A stretch of DNA of 64,000 bases, from contig NZ_WHUG01000001.1 of NCBI RefSeq assembly GCF_009380215.1, forward strand, positions 1 to 64,000, given 5' to 3'. Below the pieces are notes generated by a model that saw only the letters and a program-made list of their open reading frames with translations, did no database searches and was not told where the DNA came from. The stretch is from Rugamonas aquatica. GTDB taxonomy: Bacteria > Pseudomonadota > Gammaproteobacteria > Burkholderiales > Burkholderiaceae_D. Position 1 is the first letter of the stretch, and each line of letters opens with the position of its first letter. The translations under genes and the position numbers were made by a program. Shown here in pieces: positions 1-8,471 of the stretch.

Positions 1-584
1 GCCGCCCTGGCGCCGGTGGCCGGCGCCGGGGCGGCCAGCGGTGCGGCCTGGGCCAGCAGCGCGCCGAACATGGCGGGCATCAGGGTGGCGGTGCTGGCGC
101 TGCCGCTGCCGGTGGTGCTGTCGGTCTTGCCGTCGGCGCCGCTGTCGGTGCCGGCATCGACGGCGGCCAGTTCGGCGCCGGCGGCCTGGTCGGCCAGGTT
201 CAGCAGTTGCGCAAACAGCGGCGCGACGGCCACCGCTTCATCGGCGGCCGGCTCGGCCTGCTCGCGGCCCGGGTAGCTGACCGGATCGTTCTGGCTGGAC
301 GGCGTGGCGCTGCGCGGCGCCGGCTTGGCCTGGTTGCTGGCCAGCGGCGTGCGGTTGTTGCCGTTCGGCTGGGACTTGCCATTGGCGGTGACCGGATTCT
401 TGTTGTTGCCGGTCAGCGGAGGCGATTTCGCCGGAACCCGGCTGCCGGTGCTGGCGTCGGCGTTATGACTTTGCGCGGCCGTCGGCATGCTGTCGAGGCC
501 GCCGTGATTGGAGGCCACCGGAGCGGTCAGTTCGGCTTGCGCGGCTTTTGCCGCGGCCGTAGCGCTGGAGAGTGTCATGGTCAT
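1..584 (-). CDS. fliK: Flagellar hook-length control protein FliK/LafE-like, N-terminal part (cut by window edge)
   Basis: Reading leftward from an ATG at 584, an open frame runs to the window edge without a stop. It begins MTMTLSSATAAAKAAQAEL and is rich in Ala, Pro, Ser and Thr, as expected for the secreted, low-complexity N-terminal ruler part of FliK. The start overlaps the stop of the upstream fliT-like gene in an ATGA arrangement, so it is the last visible gene of the fliD-fliS-fliT operon. Lateral flagellar clusters carry lafE (a fliK homologue) at this same place. The C-terminal hook domain is outside the window, so the name rests on position and composition. Confidence 0.7.
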   Translation of the reverse strand, partial: MTMTLSSATAAAKAAQAELTAPVASNHGGLDSMPTAAQSHNADASTGSRVPAKSPPLTGNNKNPVTANGKSQPNGNNRTPLASNQAKPAPRSATPSSQNDPVSYPGREQAEPAADEAVAVAPLFAQLLNLADQAAGAELAAVDAGTDSGADGKTDSTTGSGSASTATLMPAMFGALLAQAAPLAAPAPATGARA

Positions 585-898
585 GCTTGGATTCCGGTTT
601 CTAACTGTTCGCTGTCCAGCGCATATGCCAGCCAGCCTTCTTTATTGGTCTGCATTTCCTGCAAGCGCCGGTCCAGATCCCCGGTGGCGGCGTTGCAGGC
701 TTCCACCGCTTGCTCATGTACCTGGCGCAGGGCCGCCAGCGCGGCCCACTCGGCGCTGCTCCACGGGCCCTGGGCCGCCATCTGCGGCAGCGTCGTCGCC
801 ATTAACGTGTTAATCGCCGCCAGCATCTTCCAGTCCTGCGAAGCGATGGCGGCGCTCATTTTCTGCGCCATTTGCAGCAAGGTGCGTTGCCTATCCAT
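581..898 (-). CDS. fliT: Putative flagellar chaperone, FliT/LafD-like (105 aa)
   Basis: A small, mostly helical, Ala/Gln-rich protein encoded directly after fliS; its start overlaps the fliS stop by 8 bases, and its stop overlaps the start of fliK by 4. FliT binds the cap protein FliD in the cytoplasm and delivers it to the export gate; lateral systems have the small gene lafD in the same slot. No diagnostic motif is visible, so the call is from size, helical character and the fixed gene order fliD-fliS-this-fliK. Confidence 0.6.
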   Translation of the reverse strand: MDRQRTLLQMAQKMSAAIASQDWKMLAAINTLMATTLPQMAAQGPWSSAEWAALAALRQVHEQAVEACNAATGDLDRRLQEMQTNKEGWLAYALDSEQLETGIQA

Positions 899-1280
899 TT
901 TTGGCCTGTACTCCCAGCCAGCCCTTTTTGATGGTGGTCAGCAGCGTCGTGACTTCATCGACGATGGTCGGATCCAGGCTGACGCCGGCCGTGTACAGGC
1001 GGCCGGCGCAGTAGTCGTACAGGCGCCCCAGGTTTTCCACCACTTCACCGCCATTGTCGAAGTCCAGCGAACTGGCCAGGCCGTTGATGATGTCGGTGCA
1101 TTTGTTCAGGCTGTTGGCCTTGAGCTCGTAGCGCTTGCCGACGATGTGGCCGCGCGCGCGGGCCAGCTCTTCGAGCAAGCCGTCGGTCAGCACCAGCACC
1201 AGTTCGATCGGCGACGCCCGTGCCACCTGGGCGTCCAGATTGGTGGAGTGGTAACTGCTGTAGGCTTCCTGGTTCAACAT
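891..1280 (-). CDS. fliS: Flagellin export chaperone FliS
   Basis: About 129 residues, beginning MLNQEAYSSYHSTNLDAQV. This matches the FliS family pattern of an N-terminal YxxY/Q segment, then SPIELVLVLTDGLL and a four-helix bundle. FliS binds the C-terminal disordered end of flagellin in the cytoplasm and stops premature assembly. The ATG at 1280 was preferred over the in-frame GTG at 1289 because family members begin at the short tail before the conserved tyrosines. It lies between fliD and the fliT-like gene, overlapping the latter by 8 bases. Confidence 0.9.
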   Translation of the reverse strand: MLNQEAYSSYHSTNLDAQVARASPIELVLVLTDGLLEELARARGHIVGKRYELKANSLNKCTDIINGLASSLDFDNGGEVVENLGRLYDYCAGRLYTAGVSLDPTIVDEVTTLLTTIKKGWLGVQAKNG

Positions 1281-1319
1281 GGTGTTCACCGTAATGGTCG
1301 TTAGTGCTGGGGTTGAGGC

Positions 1320-2741
1320 TTAATTGCTGTTGTTCGACGCGAACATCGCCTCGAACATATTGGAGGTGCTGGTCATCGACGCCTGCAACTGCTGCAGCGC
1401 GCTGAACTGCGCCAGGTAGCGTTTGTAGGAATTGTCGAACTGGGTCTGCAGCGTGACCTGGCGCTTGGCGACGTCATCGACCACCTTGGTGGCGGCGGTC
1501 TTGCGGCCGCCGATCAGGCCGGTCGCGGAATTGGTCCAGGTGTTGACCAGCTTGTTCATCGAGCCCAGCACGCCGCTGTCGACGCCGATGCCGGCGCGGC
1601 CGAACAGCTGGTCCATCTTGCCCGGATCGGCGGCGATGGTTTTCTGCAGGCGGGCGCTGTCGAGCGACAGCGTGCCGTCGCGCGCGGCGGTGATGCCAAA
1701 GCTGATCAGCGACTTGCCGCCGGTGGCGCTGCGCAGCATCGCGCTCAGGCTGGCGCGCAGCGCGGTGACGCCGGAATCGTTGTACAGCGCGGCGTCGACC
1801 GACTTCGGCGTGCTGTCGGTGGCCGACGTGGGGCTGTGGTCGCCCGGCGCGGTGACGGTGTTGAACACCGCCAGCAGCTTGTTGTAGGCGTCGACAAAGG
1901 TCTGCACGTTGGCGGCGGTGGTGCTGTTGTCCGGGCCGATGGTCAGTTGCACCGGGGTGGCGCCGGCCAGCTGCGCCTGCTTGACGGTGAACTTGACGTT
2001 GTCGATGGTGGTGAAGGTGTTCGAAGCCTGCGTCACCTTGGTGCCGGTGTTCTGGTCGCCCATCCAGACGATGGCGTCCTTGGCGGTCGCTTCCACCTTT
2101 TGCGTCGACAGGTCGGATTGCAGCGCCGGGTCGCCCAGTCCCGAGACATCGAGCGTAGCGATGGCGTTGTTGGCGCCGGTCTGGGTGGCGGTCAGCACCA
2201 GCTTGGGCTGGCCGTTGATGGTCAGGGTCGAGGCGGTGACGCGCGAGTTGTTGCTGGCCGCGACATTGATGGCGGCGGCGATTTCCTTGGCCGACAACTT
2301 GCCGTCCATATTGCTGTCGGCGGTGGCCAGGTCGATCTGGAAGTTGGTGCCGTCGGCCAGCATCACCTTCATCGAGCCGGCGCCGGCGCCGGTGACGGCG
2401 CTGTCGCTGACGTTGTAGGACACCTGGCCGGCGGTGGCCAGCTGCTCGACGTAGAACGAATAAGTGCCGGCCACGGCGGTGGAACTGGCGGTGCCGGTGG
2501 CGATCGCGGTATTGCTGCTGGTGGCGGCGGCGGCGCTGACGGTGGACGTGCCGGTGACCAGCGCTTGCAGCGTGGACTGGAAGGCGCTCAGCGCCGTGCC
2601 CAGCGTACCGAGCGCGGCGACGGTGGCGGTGGCCTTGGTGTTGCGGCTGTCCAGTATGGCCTTGGTCGGCGCGACATAGGCGTTCGCCAGTTTCTCGGCC
2701 GTGGTCTGCGGATCGTAGTTAGGACTGCTGATGACGGACAT
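1320..2741 (-). CDS. fliD: Flagellar hook-associated protein 2 (filament cap) FliD
   Basis: 473 residues. The N-terminus starts MSVISSPNYDPQTTAEKLAN and the C-terminus has the long coiled-coil typical of FliD (QFDNSYKRYLAQFSALQQL), flanking a variable Thr/Ala-rich middle. FliD forms the pentameric cap at the filament tip and guides flagellin folding after export. The Thr-Ala-Val-rich central domain is surface exposed in the family. A GGGAG ribosome site lies 7-8 bases before the ATG at 2741. It heads the fliD-fliS-fliT-fliK operon; the 101 bases to fliJ contain no clear terminator, so read-through from fliEFGHIJ is possible. Confidence 0.92.
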   Translation of the reverse strand: MSVISSPNYDPQTTAEKLANAYVAPTKAILDSRNTKATATVAALGTLGTALSAFQSTLQALVTGTSTVSAAAATSSNTAIATGTASSTAVAGTYSFYVEQLATAGQVSYNVSDSAVTGAGAGSMKVMLADGTNFQIDLATADSNMDGKLSAKEIAAAINVAASNNSRVTASTLTINGQPKLVLTATQTGANNAIATLDVSGLGDPALQSDLSTQKVEATAKDAIVWMGDQNTGTKVTQASNTFTTIDNVKFTVKQAQLAGATPVQLTIGPDNSTTAANVQTFVDAYNKLLAVFNTVTAPGDHSPTSATDSTPKSVDAALYNDSGVTALRASLSAMLRSATGGKSLISFGITAARDGTLSLDSARLQKTIAADPGKMDQLFGRAGIGVDSGVLGSMNKLVNTWTNSATGLIGGRKTAATKVVDDVAKRQVTLQTQFDNSYKRYLAQFSALQQLQASMTSTSNMFEAMFASNNSN

Positions 2742-2842
2742 GATCGTGCTCCCGGTAAGGATGATTGAAGTGTACCCTGATATAAGGCGACCTTAATCGT
2801 TTCCCTATGAAAATATTTCTAACTATTTTTTCGCGGCGGCGT

Positions 2843-3274
2843 TTATTTCTGGCCGCGTATCCAGAGTTGCGTTGCTAATTCATCATGTTGCTTGCGTTCC
2901 TGCACATTTTGCTGTTGCAGGACCACCTTTTGCTGCTTGCTCAGCACCTTGCCCAGCACTTCGCGCTTGGCCCAGGCCGCGTTGAGCGCCTTCTGCGACA
3001 CCGCCATGTCGGCCTCGTGCATGTGCAGGTCGAGCCGGTGGCTGTCGGCCATCTGCATCACGGCCTGCTTGTAGTCGCCGCAGTTGCCGGCCAGCGCGGG
3101 ATGCAATTTGCCGCTGGCGCCGCTATTCGTGTAGAGCCCGGTCAGGCGCTCCAGGTTTTTCTGATAACGCTCGCGCAAACTTTCCTTTTCAGCCAGCTCG
3201 GTCTGCAGGCGCTCCACCTCGGTGTTGCGCAGGGCCACCAGCGTGGTCAGATTGCGGATGTTGTGTTGGCTCAT
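2843..3274 (-). CDS. fliJ: Flagellar export chaperone / coiled-coil protein FliJ
   Basis: 143 residues, highly charged and almost entirely predictable as an antiparallel coiled coil (for example VERLQTELAEKESLRERYQK). FliJ sits in the centre of the FliI ATPase hexamer and contacts FlhA, coupling ATP hydrolysis to export. Primary sequence is poorly conserved in this family, so the assignment relies on length, coiled-coil character and the ATGA overlap with the fliI stop. It is the last gene of fliEFGHIJ. Confidence 0.85.
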   Translation of the reverse strand: MSQHNIRNLTTLVALRNTEVERLQTELAEKESLRERYQKNLERLTGLYTNSGASGKLHPALAGNCGDYKQAVMQMADSHRLDLHMHEADMAVSQKALNAAWAKREVLGKVLSKQQKVVLQQQNVQERKQHDELATQLWIRGQK

Positions 3275-4581
3275 GTCATCAGCTTTTCAAGTTGGTGGAC
3301 GCACGGTGCGAAGGGCGCTTCTTCCTTGGTGCCCTGGCACAGGAAATCTTCGACCCGCGGATGCAGTTGCACCGCCTTGTCGGTGACCGGATCGGCGCCC
3401 GGCACATAGGCGCCCAGCGGGATCAGGTCGCGCACGCGGTCGTGGCGCGCCATGCTGGCCTTGAGCGCGCGCGCCGCCAGCATGTGTTCGTGGGTGATGA
3501 CCTGGGTCATGCAGCGGCTGATCGAGGCGGCGATGTCGATCGCCGGATAGTGGCCCCGTTCGGCCAGCTCGCGGGTCATGACGATGTGGCCGTCGAGCAC
3601 GGCGCGGGCGGTGTCGACCACCGGATCCTGCTGGTCGTCGCCCTCGGCCAGCACGGTGTAGATCGCGCTCATGCTGCCGGTCTGGTTTTCGCCGTTGCCG
3701 GCCGATTCGATCAGCTGCGGCAGCGCCGAGAACACCGACGGCGGATAACCCTTGGTGGCCGGCGGCTCGCCCAGCGCCAGCGCCACTTCGCGCAGCGCCA
3801 TGGCGTAGCGGGTCAGCGAATCGACCAGCAGCAGCACATTCTTGCCCTGGTCGCGGTAGTGGGCCGCGATCGAGTGGCACAGCTCGGTGGCCATGATACG
3901 CATCAGCGGGCTCTCGTCGGCCGGCGCGATCACCAGCACGGCCTTGGACAAGCCTTCCTTGCCGAGCGACATTTCGACGAATTCGCGCACCTCGCGCGAG
4001 CGTTCGCCGATCAGGCCGACCACCACCACGTCGGCCACGGTCTGCCGGGTCATCAGGCCCAGCAGCACGGACTTGCCGACGCCGGAGCCGGCCATCAGGC
4101 CGACGCGCTGGCCCTTGCCCAGGGTCAGCATGGCGTTGATGGCGCGCACGCCCACGTCCAGCGCCTCGGTGACGGGTTTCTTTTTCAAGGGATGGATGCG
4201 CGGCGGCTGCGCTTCGAGCGGGAAATCGCCGCCCAGCTTGCCGAGGCCGTCGATCGGTTCGCCGAGGCCGTTGACCATGCGGCCCAGCCAGCCGGAACCG
4301 ATCTGCAGGCTGACTTTTTCCGGCAGCGGCAGCACGCGCGCGCCGGTGGTCAGGCCGATGGCTTTCTTGAACGGCATCAGGAAGGACAGCTTGTCGCGGA
4401 AACCGACCACTTGCGCGTCCAGCCATTCGCCGGTGACTGTCTCAATCTGGCAACGCTGGCCCGTGTGCAGAGGGCAACCGACGGCCTCAAGCAATAAACC
4501 GGACGCCCCCACCAGGCGACCGGTCGGGGTCGCCATGGGTACGGAACCCAGTTCGAGATTGCGTAAGGCGTCAGCGATCAC
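3271..4581 (-). CDS. fliI: Flagellum-specific ATP synthase FliI
   Basis: 436 residues, F1-beta-like export ATPase. Walker A GSGVGKS is at about residues 165-171 and Walker B LLLVDS at about 250-255, followed by LTRYAMALREVALALGEPP. FliI with FliH and FliJ unloads substrates from chaperones at the cytoplasmic face of the export gate. The start is a GTG whose last bases overlap the TGA of fliH (GTGA), indicating translational coupling. Length is normal for the family and all catalytic motifs are present. Confidence 0.96.
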   Translation of the reverse strand: MIADALRNLELGSVPMATPTGRLVGASGLLLEAVGCPLHTGQRCQIETVTGEWLDAQVVGFRDKLSFLMPFKKAIGLTTGARVLPLPEKVSLQIGSGWLGRMVNGLGEPIDGLGKLGGDFPLEAQPPRIHPLKKKPVTEALDVGVRAINAMLTLGKGQRVGLMAGSGVGKSVLLGLMTRQTVADVVVVGLIGERSREVREFVEMSLGKEGLSKAVLVIAPADESPLMRIMATELCHSIAAHYRDQGKNVLLLVDSLTRYAMALREVALALGEPPATKGYPPSVFSALPQLIESAGNGENQTGSMSAIYTVLAEGDDQQDPVVDTARAVLDGHIVMTRELAERGHYPAIDIAASISRCMTQVITHEHMLAARALKASMARHDRVRDLIPLGAYVPGADPVTDKAVQLHPRVEDFLCQGTKEEAPFAPCVHQLEKLMT

Positions 4582-5288
4582 TCTTCGCTCTCCGGTTCGT
4601 CGCCGCCGTCGGCAGCTTGAAGTTGATTATCGACCTGTTCCATGACAGCCGCAAGACGTTGATGGCATCCGGCGTCGACTTCGTTGTCGCCGGCCTTGAT
4701 GCGGCATTCGCCCACTTCCAGGCGGGCGTCGGGGATCAGGTTCCAGCGCTTGGAACGTTTCGGGTCCAGTTCGGCGATGCGCTTCAATTCTTCCGGGTTC
4801 AGGAAGACATCGATTTCCTCGCGGGTCGGGGGCATCGACGCCAGCGTTTCCTCGACCAGGGCCATCAGCTGCACCGGTTGCAGCGCCAGTTCGGCGCGGA
4901 TCACCTGGCGCGCCACCTTGGCCACCAGGTCGACCACTTCCTTGCGCTGGGCGGCGCGGTAGTCGGAGCGCAGTTTTTTCAGGCTTTTCAGCATGGCGTC
5001 GACCGGGCGCGCCATCTGGTCGTAGGCCACCAGGGTTTCGTGGCGGCCTTCTTCGCGGCCCTGTTCCTGGCCGGCGCTGCGGCCGGCTTCGAAGCCGTCT
5101 TCCTGGCCGCGCGCCAGGCCGATTTCGTAGCCGTCGCGCTGGCCTTGTTCAAAGCCCTCGCTGACCGAGGCGGCCCATTGGGCGCCGCCGTCGCCGCCCT
5201 GGCTGTGGCTGTGCGCCACGGCGCGCTGGTGCGCCAGGTTGGTGAACTGGGCCAGCGGCGGGAAGCGGTAGGCGCGGAACGACTTCAT
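4578..5288 (-). CDS. fliH: Flagellar assembly protein FliH
   Basis: 236 residues beginning MKSFRAYRFPPLAQF. Residues about 47-85 form an unbroken GxxxG array with glycine at every fourth position ten times, the hallmark of FliH. Next comes a VxxLVxKVARQVIRAEL segment shared with F-type ATPase b/delta stalk proteins. FliH dimers bind FliI and anchor it to the C-ring through FliN. The start is the ATG overlapping the fliG stop (ATGA); the longer open frame that runs back to 5948 lies inside fliG in another frame and is not real. The very acidic C-terminus (DEPESEE) is notable. Confidence 0.92.
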   Translation of the reverse strand: MKSFRAYRFPPLAQFTNLAHQRAVAHSHSQGGDGGAQWAASVSEGFEQGQRDGYEIGLARGQEDGFEAGRSAGQEQGREEGRHETLVAYDQMARPVDAMLKSLKKLRSDYRAAQRKEVVDLVAKVARQVIRAELALQPVQLMALVEETLASMPPTREEIDVFLNPEELKRIAELDPKRSKRWNLIPDARLEVGECRIKAGDNEVDAGCHQRLAAVMEQVDNQLQAADGGDEPESEE

Positions 5289-6328
5289 TCGACCACCTGT
5301 TCGGCGAACAGCTGGATCTCGACTTCGCCGGCGTCGGCCAGGGCCTTGACGGTGGCCATGATTTCCTGGCGGGTTTGTTCGATGCGCGACAGCGGCATCG
5401 GGCCGGCGCGGCGCATCATGTCCTCGAAGGCCTGGGCCTGGCGTTTCGGCATGGTCTTGAGGATGGCGTCGCGGATCGACACTTCGGCGCCTTTGAGCGC
5501 GATCGCCCATTGCTCCAGCGGCACTTCCTCGATGATGCGGGTGATCGCCACTTCCGACTGGTTGCCGAGGATGAAGAAGTCGTACATCGACAGCTCGATC
5601 TTGGACACCACCTCGGGATCGTGGGCGCGCAGCAGCTCGACCATCTGCGCGCGGTTGCTGGGCAGGCGGTTGAGGATTTCGGCGGCCTGGCGTATGCCTT
5701 CCACGCTGGTGCTCTGCGAATCGAAGGACGACAGGCAGCGCACCACCAGTTCGTCGAGCTCGACCAGCAGGTCGCGGTCGACTTCCTCCATGCGGGCCAG
5801 GTTCAGCAGCACCAGGTCGCGGCCGTCGGCCGGCAGGGCGTCGATGATCTGGCCGGCCAGCGCGGCCGGCAGGAAGGCCAGGAACACCGCCTGCATCTGC
5901 ACGTGTTCGTTGGAAATGTATTCGGCCAGCCACTTCGGCGACGCCCATTGCAGCCGCGCCATCTTCGGCCGCAGCTCGTCGCCGTAGATGTTGTTCAAGA
6001 CGGTGTTGGCGAGGTCGCCGCCCAGCGCCAGGTCCAGCGAGCGCTTCAGGTAGCTGCGCGAGGCGCCGTGCACGCCGGACTGCTGGCGGTAATCGTCGAA
6101 GAAGGTTTGCATCGCGGTCTTGACGGACTCGACCTTGATGCCGCTCATGCGCGACATCACCTGCGTCACTTCCAGCAATTCCTCGCGGCTCAGGCAGCGC
6201 AGCACGGCGGCGGCCGGCTCCTCGCCTATGCTCAGCAGCACAATCGCGGCTTGTTCCACCGGCGACAGTTGCGCATTGCGGACGGCGTTGCCGTAATCTT
6301 CATCGTCGGGGTTATTGAGTTCGGCCAT
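5285..6328 (-). CDS. fliG: Flagellar motor switch protein FliG (divergent)
   Basis: 347 residues from MAELNNPDDED, close to the family norm. The start at 6328 overlaps the fliF end by 17 bases; an alternative ATG at 6364 would add 12 residues that look unlike FliG. Family segments seen are VLLSIGEE near the N-terminus, EHVQMQAVFLAFL in place of the usual EHPQ motif, GIRQAAEILN in the middle, and IALKGAE in the torque domain. Compared with E. coli from memory, K264, R281 and D288 are kept but D289 is Met and R297 is Pro. FliG links the MS-ring (FliF) to FliM and interacts with stator units. Confidence 0.93.
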   Translation of the reverse strand: MAELNNPDDEDYGNAVRNAQLSPVEQAAIVLLSIGEEPAAAVLRCLSREELLEVTQVMSRMSGIKVESVKTAMQTFFDDYRQQSGVHGASRSYLKRSLDLALGGDLANTVLNNIYGDELRPKMARLQWASPKWLAEYISNEHVQMQAVFLAFLPAALAGQIIDALPADGRDLVLLNLARMEEVDRDLLVELDELVVRCLSSFDSQSTSVEGIRQAAEILNRLPSNRAQMVELLRAHDPEVVSKIELSMYDFFILGNQSEVAITRIIEEVPLEQWAIALKGAEVSIRDAILKTMPKRQAQAFEDMMRRAGPMPLSRIEQTRQEIMATVKALADAGEVEIQLFAEQVVE

Positions 6329-8087
6329 TTTTCTGCATCCATTGTTTGACGACTTCGGCGACACGTTCCGGTTCTTTGGCGGCCAGGACTTTCAGGTGGT
6401 CGACCATGACGTCGACGGCCGAGCCTGGCGGCGGCAGATCGTAGTTTTCCAGCAGCGGCACCACCGGCATGCCCGGCGTGGCGGCGGCGCCCGGCAGGGC
6501 AGGGGCGGCGCCCGGCGTGCCCGGCGCATGGGCGCCGGCGATGGCCGGCGTGCCGGCGGCAGCGGCGGCTGCCTCCTTGGCTTCCTTGGCGGCCACCACG
6601 GCGGCCTGTTCGGCGGCGCGGCGTTCGGCGGCGATGCGGGCCAGTTCCTGCGGCGCCGGCGTCAGGCGCACGGTGGCCAGGCGCATCAGCGGACGCAGCA
6701 GCAGGAAGTAGCCGAGGATGATGCCCACGCCGTACATCACGTAGGAGCTGATGTCGACCACGTTGTCGCGCTCCTGCCACCATGGGGTGACGGCCGCTTT
6801 CGGCGGGAAGTTCATGACCGACACCACCAGCTGGTCGCCGCGCTCGGTGTTGATGCCCAGGCCGTTGCGCAGGATCTTGTCGATGTTGGCGATTTCGTTG
6901 GCGCTCCAGCCGGTCTTCGGCGTCGGCGAGGCGGCTTGCGCCAGCACCACGGCGACGCTGAGCTTCTCCAGGCGGCCACGGCTGCGCTTGGTCTGGATGA
7001 TGCTGCGGTCGTAGGCGTACTGGCGGGTGGTGGCGTTCTTGCGCGCCGTGCCTTCGCCCGGGTTGCCCGGATCGTTGGCGGCGGCCGGCTTGTTGGCGTC
7101 GGCCGGGTTGGCGTTGGCCGGCGGCGGACGGTTCGACAGCGTGCCCGGCACGCCCATGGCCACGCGGTTGCGGTCCTGTTCTTCGCGCATCGCTTCGCTG
7201 GTCACTTTCGGATCGGCGCCATACTTCTCGACGGTTTCCTCGACCTTGTCGTTGTCGACGGTGGCCATCACGCTCATGCGGAAGTTGTCGTCGCCGATGA
7301 CCGGGCCCAGCAGGTTGCGGACGTTGGCCTTGACCTCGTCCTGGATGCGCTTGCCGTTTTCATTGCTGGCGGCGCCGGCGTCGAAGCCGTCGGCCAGGTC
7401 GATGTGGGACGACAGCAGGTTGCCGGTCTGATCGACCAGGCTGACGCGCTGCGGGTTCAGGCTGGCGACGCTGCCGGCCACCATGTTGACGACGGCGGCG
7501 ATCGCCTCAGGCGACATGGTGTGGCCGGGCTTGAGCGCCACCACCACCGAGGCCGACGATTTCTCGCCGTCCGAGGAAACAAAGGAGGTCGACTTGGCGA
7601 TCGACAGGTGCACGCGCGCATGGGCGATCGCGTCCAGCGTCATGATCGATTGCGCCAGCTCGCCTTCCAGGCCGCGGCGGAAGCGCACGTCCTGCACGAA
7701 TTGCGACACGCCCAGCGGGTCGTTCTTGTCCATCAGCTCCAGGCCGGCCGGCAGCTGCGCGGTCACGCCCTTGGCGGCCAGCAGCATGCGTACCTTGCCC
7801 AGCATGGAGTTGGGCACCAGCACCTGGCCGCTTTCCGGATGCAGGCGGTAAGGGATGTGGTCGGCGTCGAGCACCGTCATCATGTCGGCCGCGGCGACTT
7901 TTTCGCGCGCGCCGAACACCGGCTTGTAGCCGGACTGGTCGCTCCACAGATACATCAGCACCATGGCCGTCACGCCGATCGCCAGCAGCAGCAGCGGATA
8001 CAGGTTTTTCAGCAGATTGGGAGGCAGCGACAGCGCGACGGGGCTGGCGCGCCAGCGCTCGAAGGCGGACTTGAGGGGATTGATCAC
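6312..8087 (-). CDS. fliF: Flagellar MS-ring protein FliF
   Basis: 591 residues from a GTG start (MINPLKSAFERWRASPVAL). One transmembrane segment near the N-terminus (LYPLLLLAIGVTAMVLMYLW) and one near the C-terminus (VMYGVGIILGYFLLLRPLM) flank the periplasmic ring-building domains, including the KPGHTMSPEAIAAVVNMVAGSV segment typical of RBM3. The cytoplasmic tail after residue ~490 has a long Ala/Gly/Pro-rich insertion before the last helical segment that binds FliG. It is the base on which rotor and export gate assemble. It overlaps fliG by 17 bases. Confidence 0.95.
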   Translation of the reverse strand: MINPLKSAFERWRASPVALSLPPNLLKNLYPLLLLAIGVTAMVLMYLWSDQSGYKPVFGAREKVAAADMMTVLDADHIPYRLHPESGQVLVPNSMLGKVRMLLAAKGVTAQLPAGLELMDKNDPLGVSQFVQDVRFRRGLEGELAQSIMTLDAIAHARVHLSIAKSTSFVSSDGEKSSASVVVALKPGHTMSPEAIAAVVNMVAGSVASLNPQRVSLVDQTGNLLSSHIDLADGFDAGAASNENGKRIQDEVKANVRNLLGPVIGDDNFRMSVMATVDNDKVEETVEKYGADPKVTSEAMREEQDRNRVAMGVPGTLSNRPPPANANPADANKPAAANDPGNPGEGTARKNATTRQYAYDRSIIQTKRSRGRLEKLSVAVVLAQAASPTPKTGWSANEIANIDKILRNGLGINTERGDQLVVSVMNFPPKAAVTPWWQERDNVVDISSYVMYGVGIILGYFLLLRPLMRLATVRLTPAPQELARIAAERRAAEQAAVVAAKEAKEAAAAAAGTPAIAGAHAPGTPGAAPALPGAAATPGMPVVPLLENYDLPPPGSAVDVMVDHLKVLAAKEPERVAEVVKQWMQKNGRTQ

Positions 8088-8120
8088 GTTGTTTGCTTTC
8101 GCGTTGAACCGGGCGGGCCG

Positions 8121-8471
8121 TTACAGCGGTAATTTGATGAGTTCGTCCACGGCGCCCATCACTTTGTTGCGCACTTGCATCAACATCGAGAAGGACAGGC
8201 TGGCTTCCTGGCTGGAGAGCATGGCGCCGACCAGATCGTCGCTCTTGCCGGAATCGACATCGGACATCTGCTGGGCGGCGTTGGCGTCGGCATCGCTGAC
8301 CTTGTGCACCGCATCCTTCATCGATTGCGCGAAGGAGAAGGCGGGCTGGACGTCGCTGGCGCCGGCGCCGAATTGCGCGGCCGGGGCGATGCTCTGATTG
8401 GCCAGGTTTTGCGCCGCGTTGGTCAGCGACGCGAGGTCCGCTTGTATCAGGTTAGAGATTCCGTTACTCAT
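8121..8471 (-). CDS. fliE: Flagellar hook-basal body complex protein FliE
   Basis: 116 residues. The C-terminal half carries the FliE pattern (KSDDLVGAMLSSQEASLSFSML, then QVRNKVMGAVDELIKLPL). FliE joins the MS-ring / export gate to the proximal rod. It heads the fliEFGHIJ operon, divergent from fliM across about 590 non-coding bases. A GGGAG ribosome site is 8-9 bases before the ATG. A sigma-54-like element lies just upstream (see separate entry). Confidence 0.93.
   Translation of the reverse strand: MSNGISNLIQADLASLTNAAQNLANQSIAPAAQFGAGASDVQPAFSFAQSMKDAVHKVSDADANAAQQMSDVDSGKSDDLVGAMLSSQEASLSFSMLMQVRNKVMGAVDELIKLPL

Noticed and set aside
4578..5948. Long FliH reading starting within fliG
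   Set aside because: The first ~220 residues are an out-of-frame Arg/Pro/Gly-rich reading of fliG; FliH proper starts at 5288 with an ATGA overlap.
6315..8132. 605-residue open frame antisense to fliF
   Set aside because: His/Gly/Arg-rich shadow; fliF is unmistakable on the other strand.
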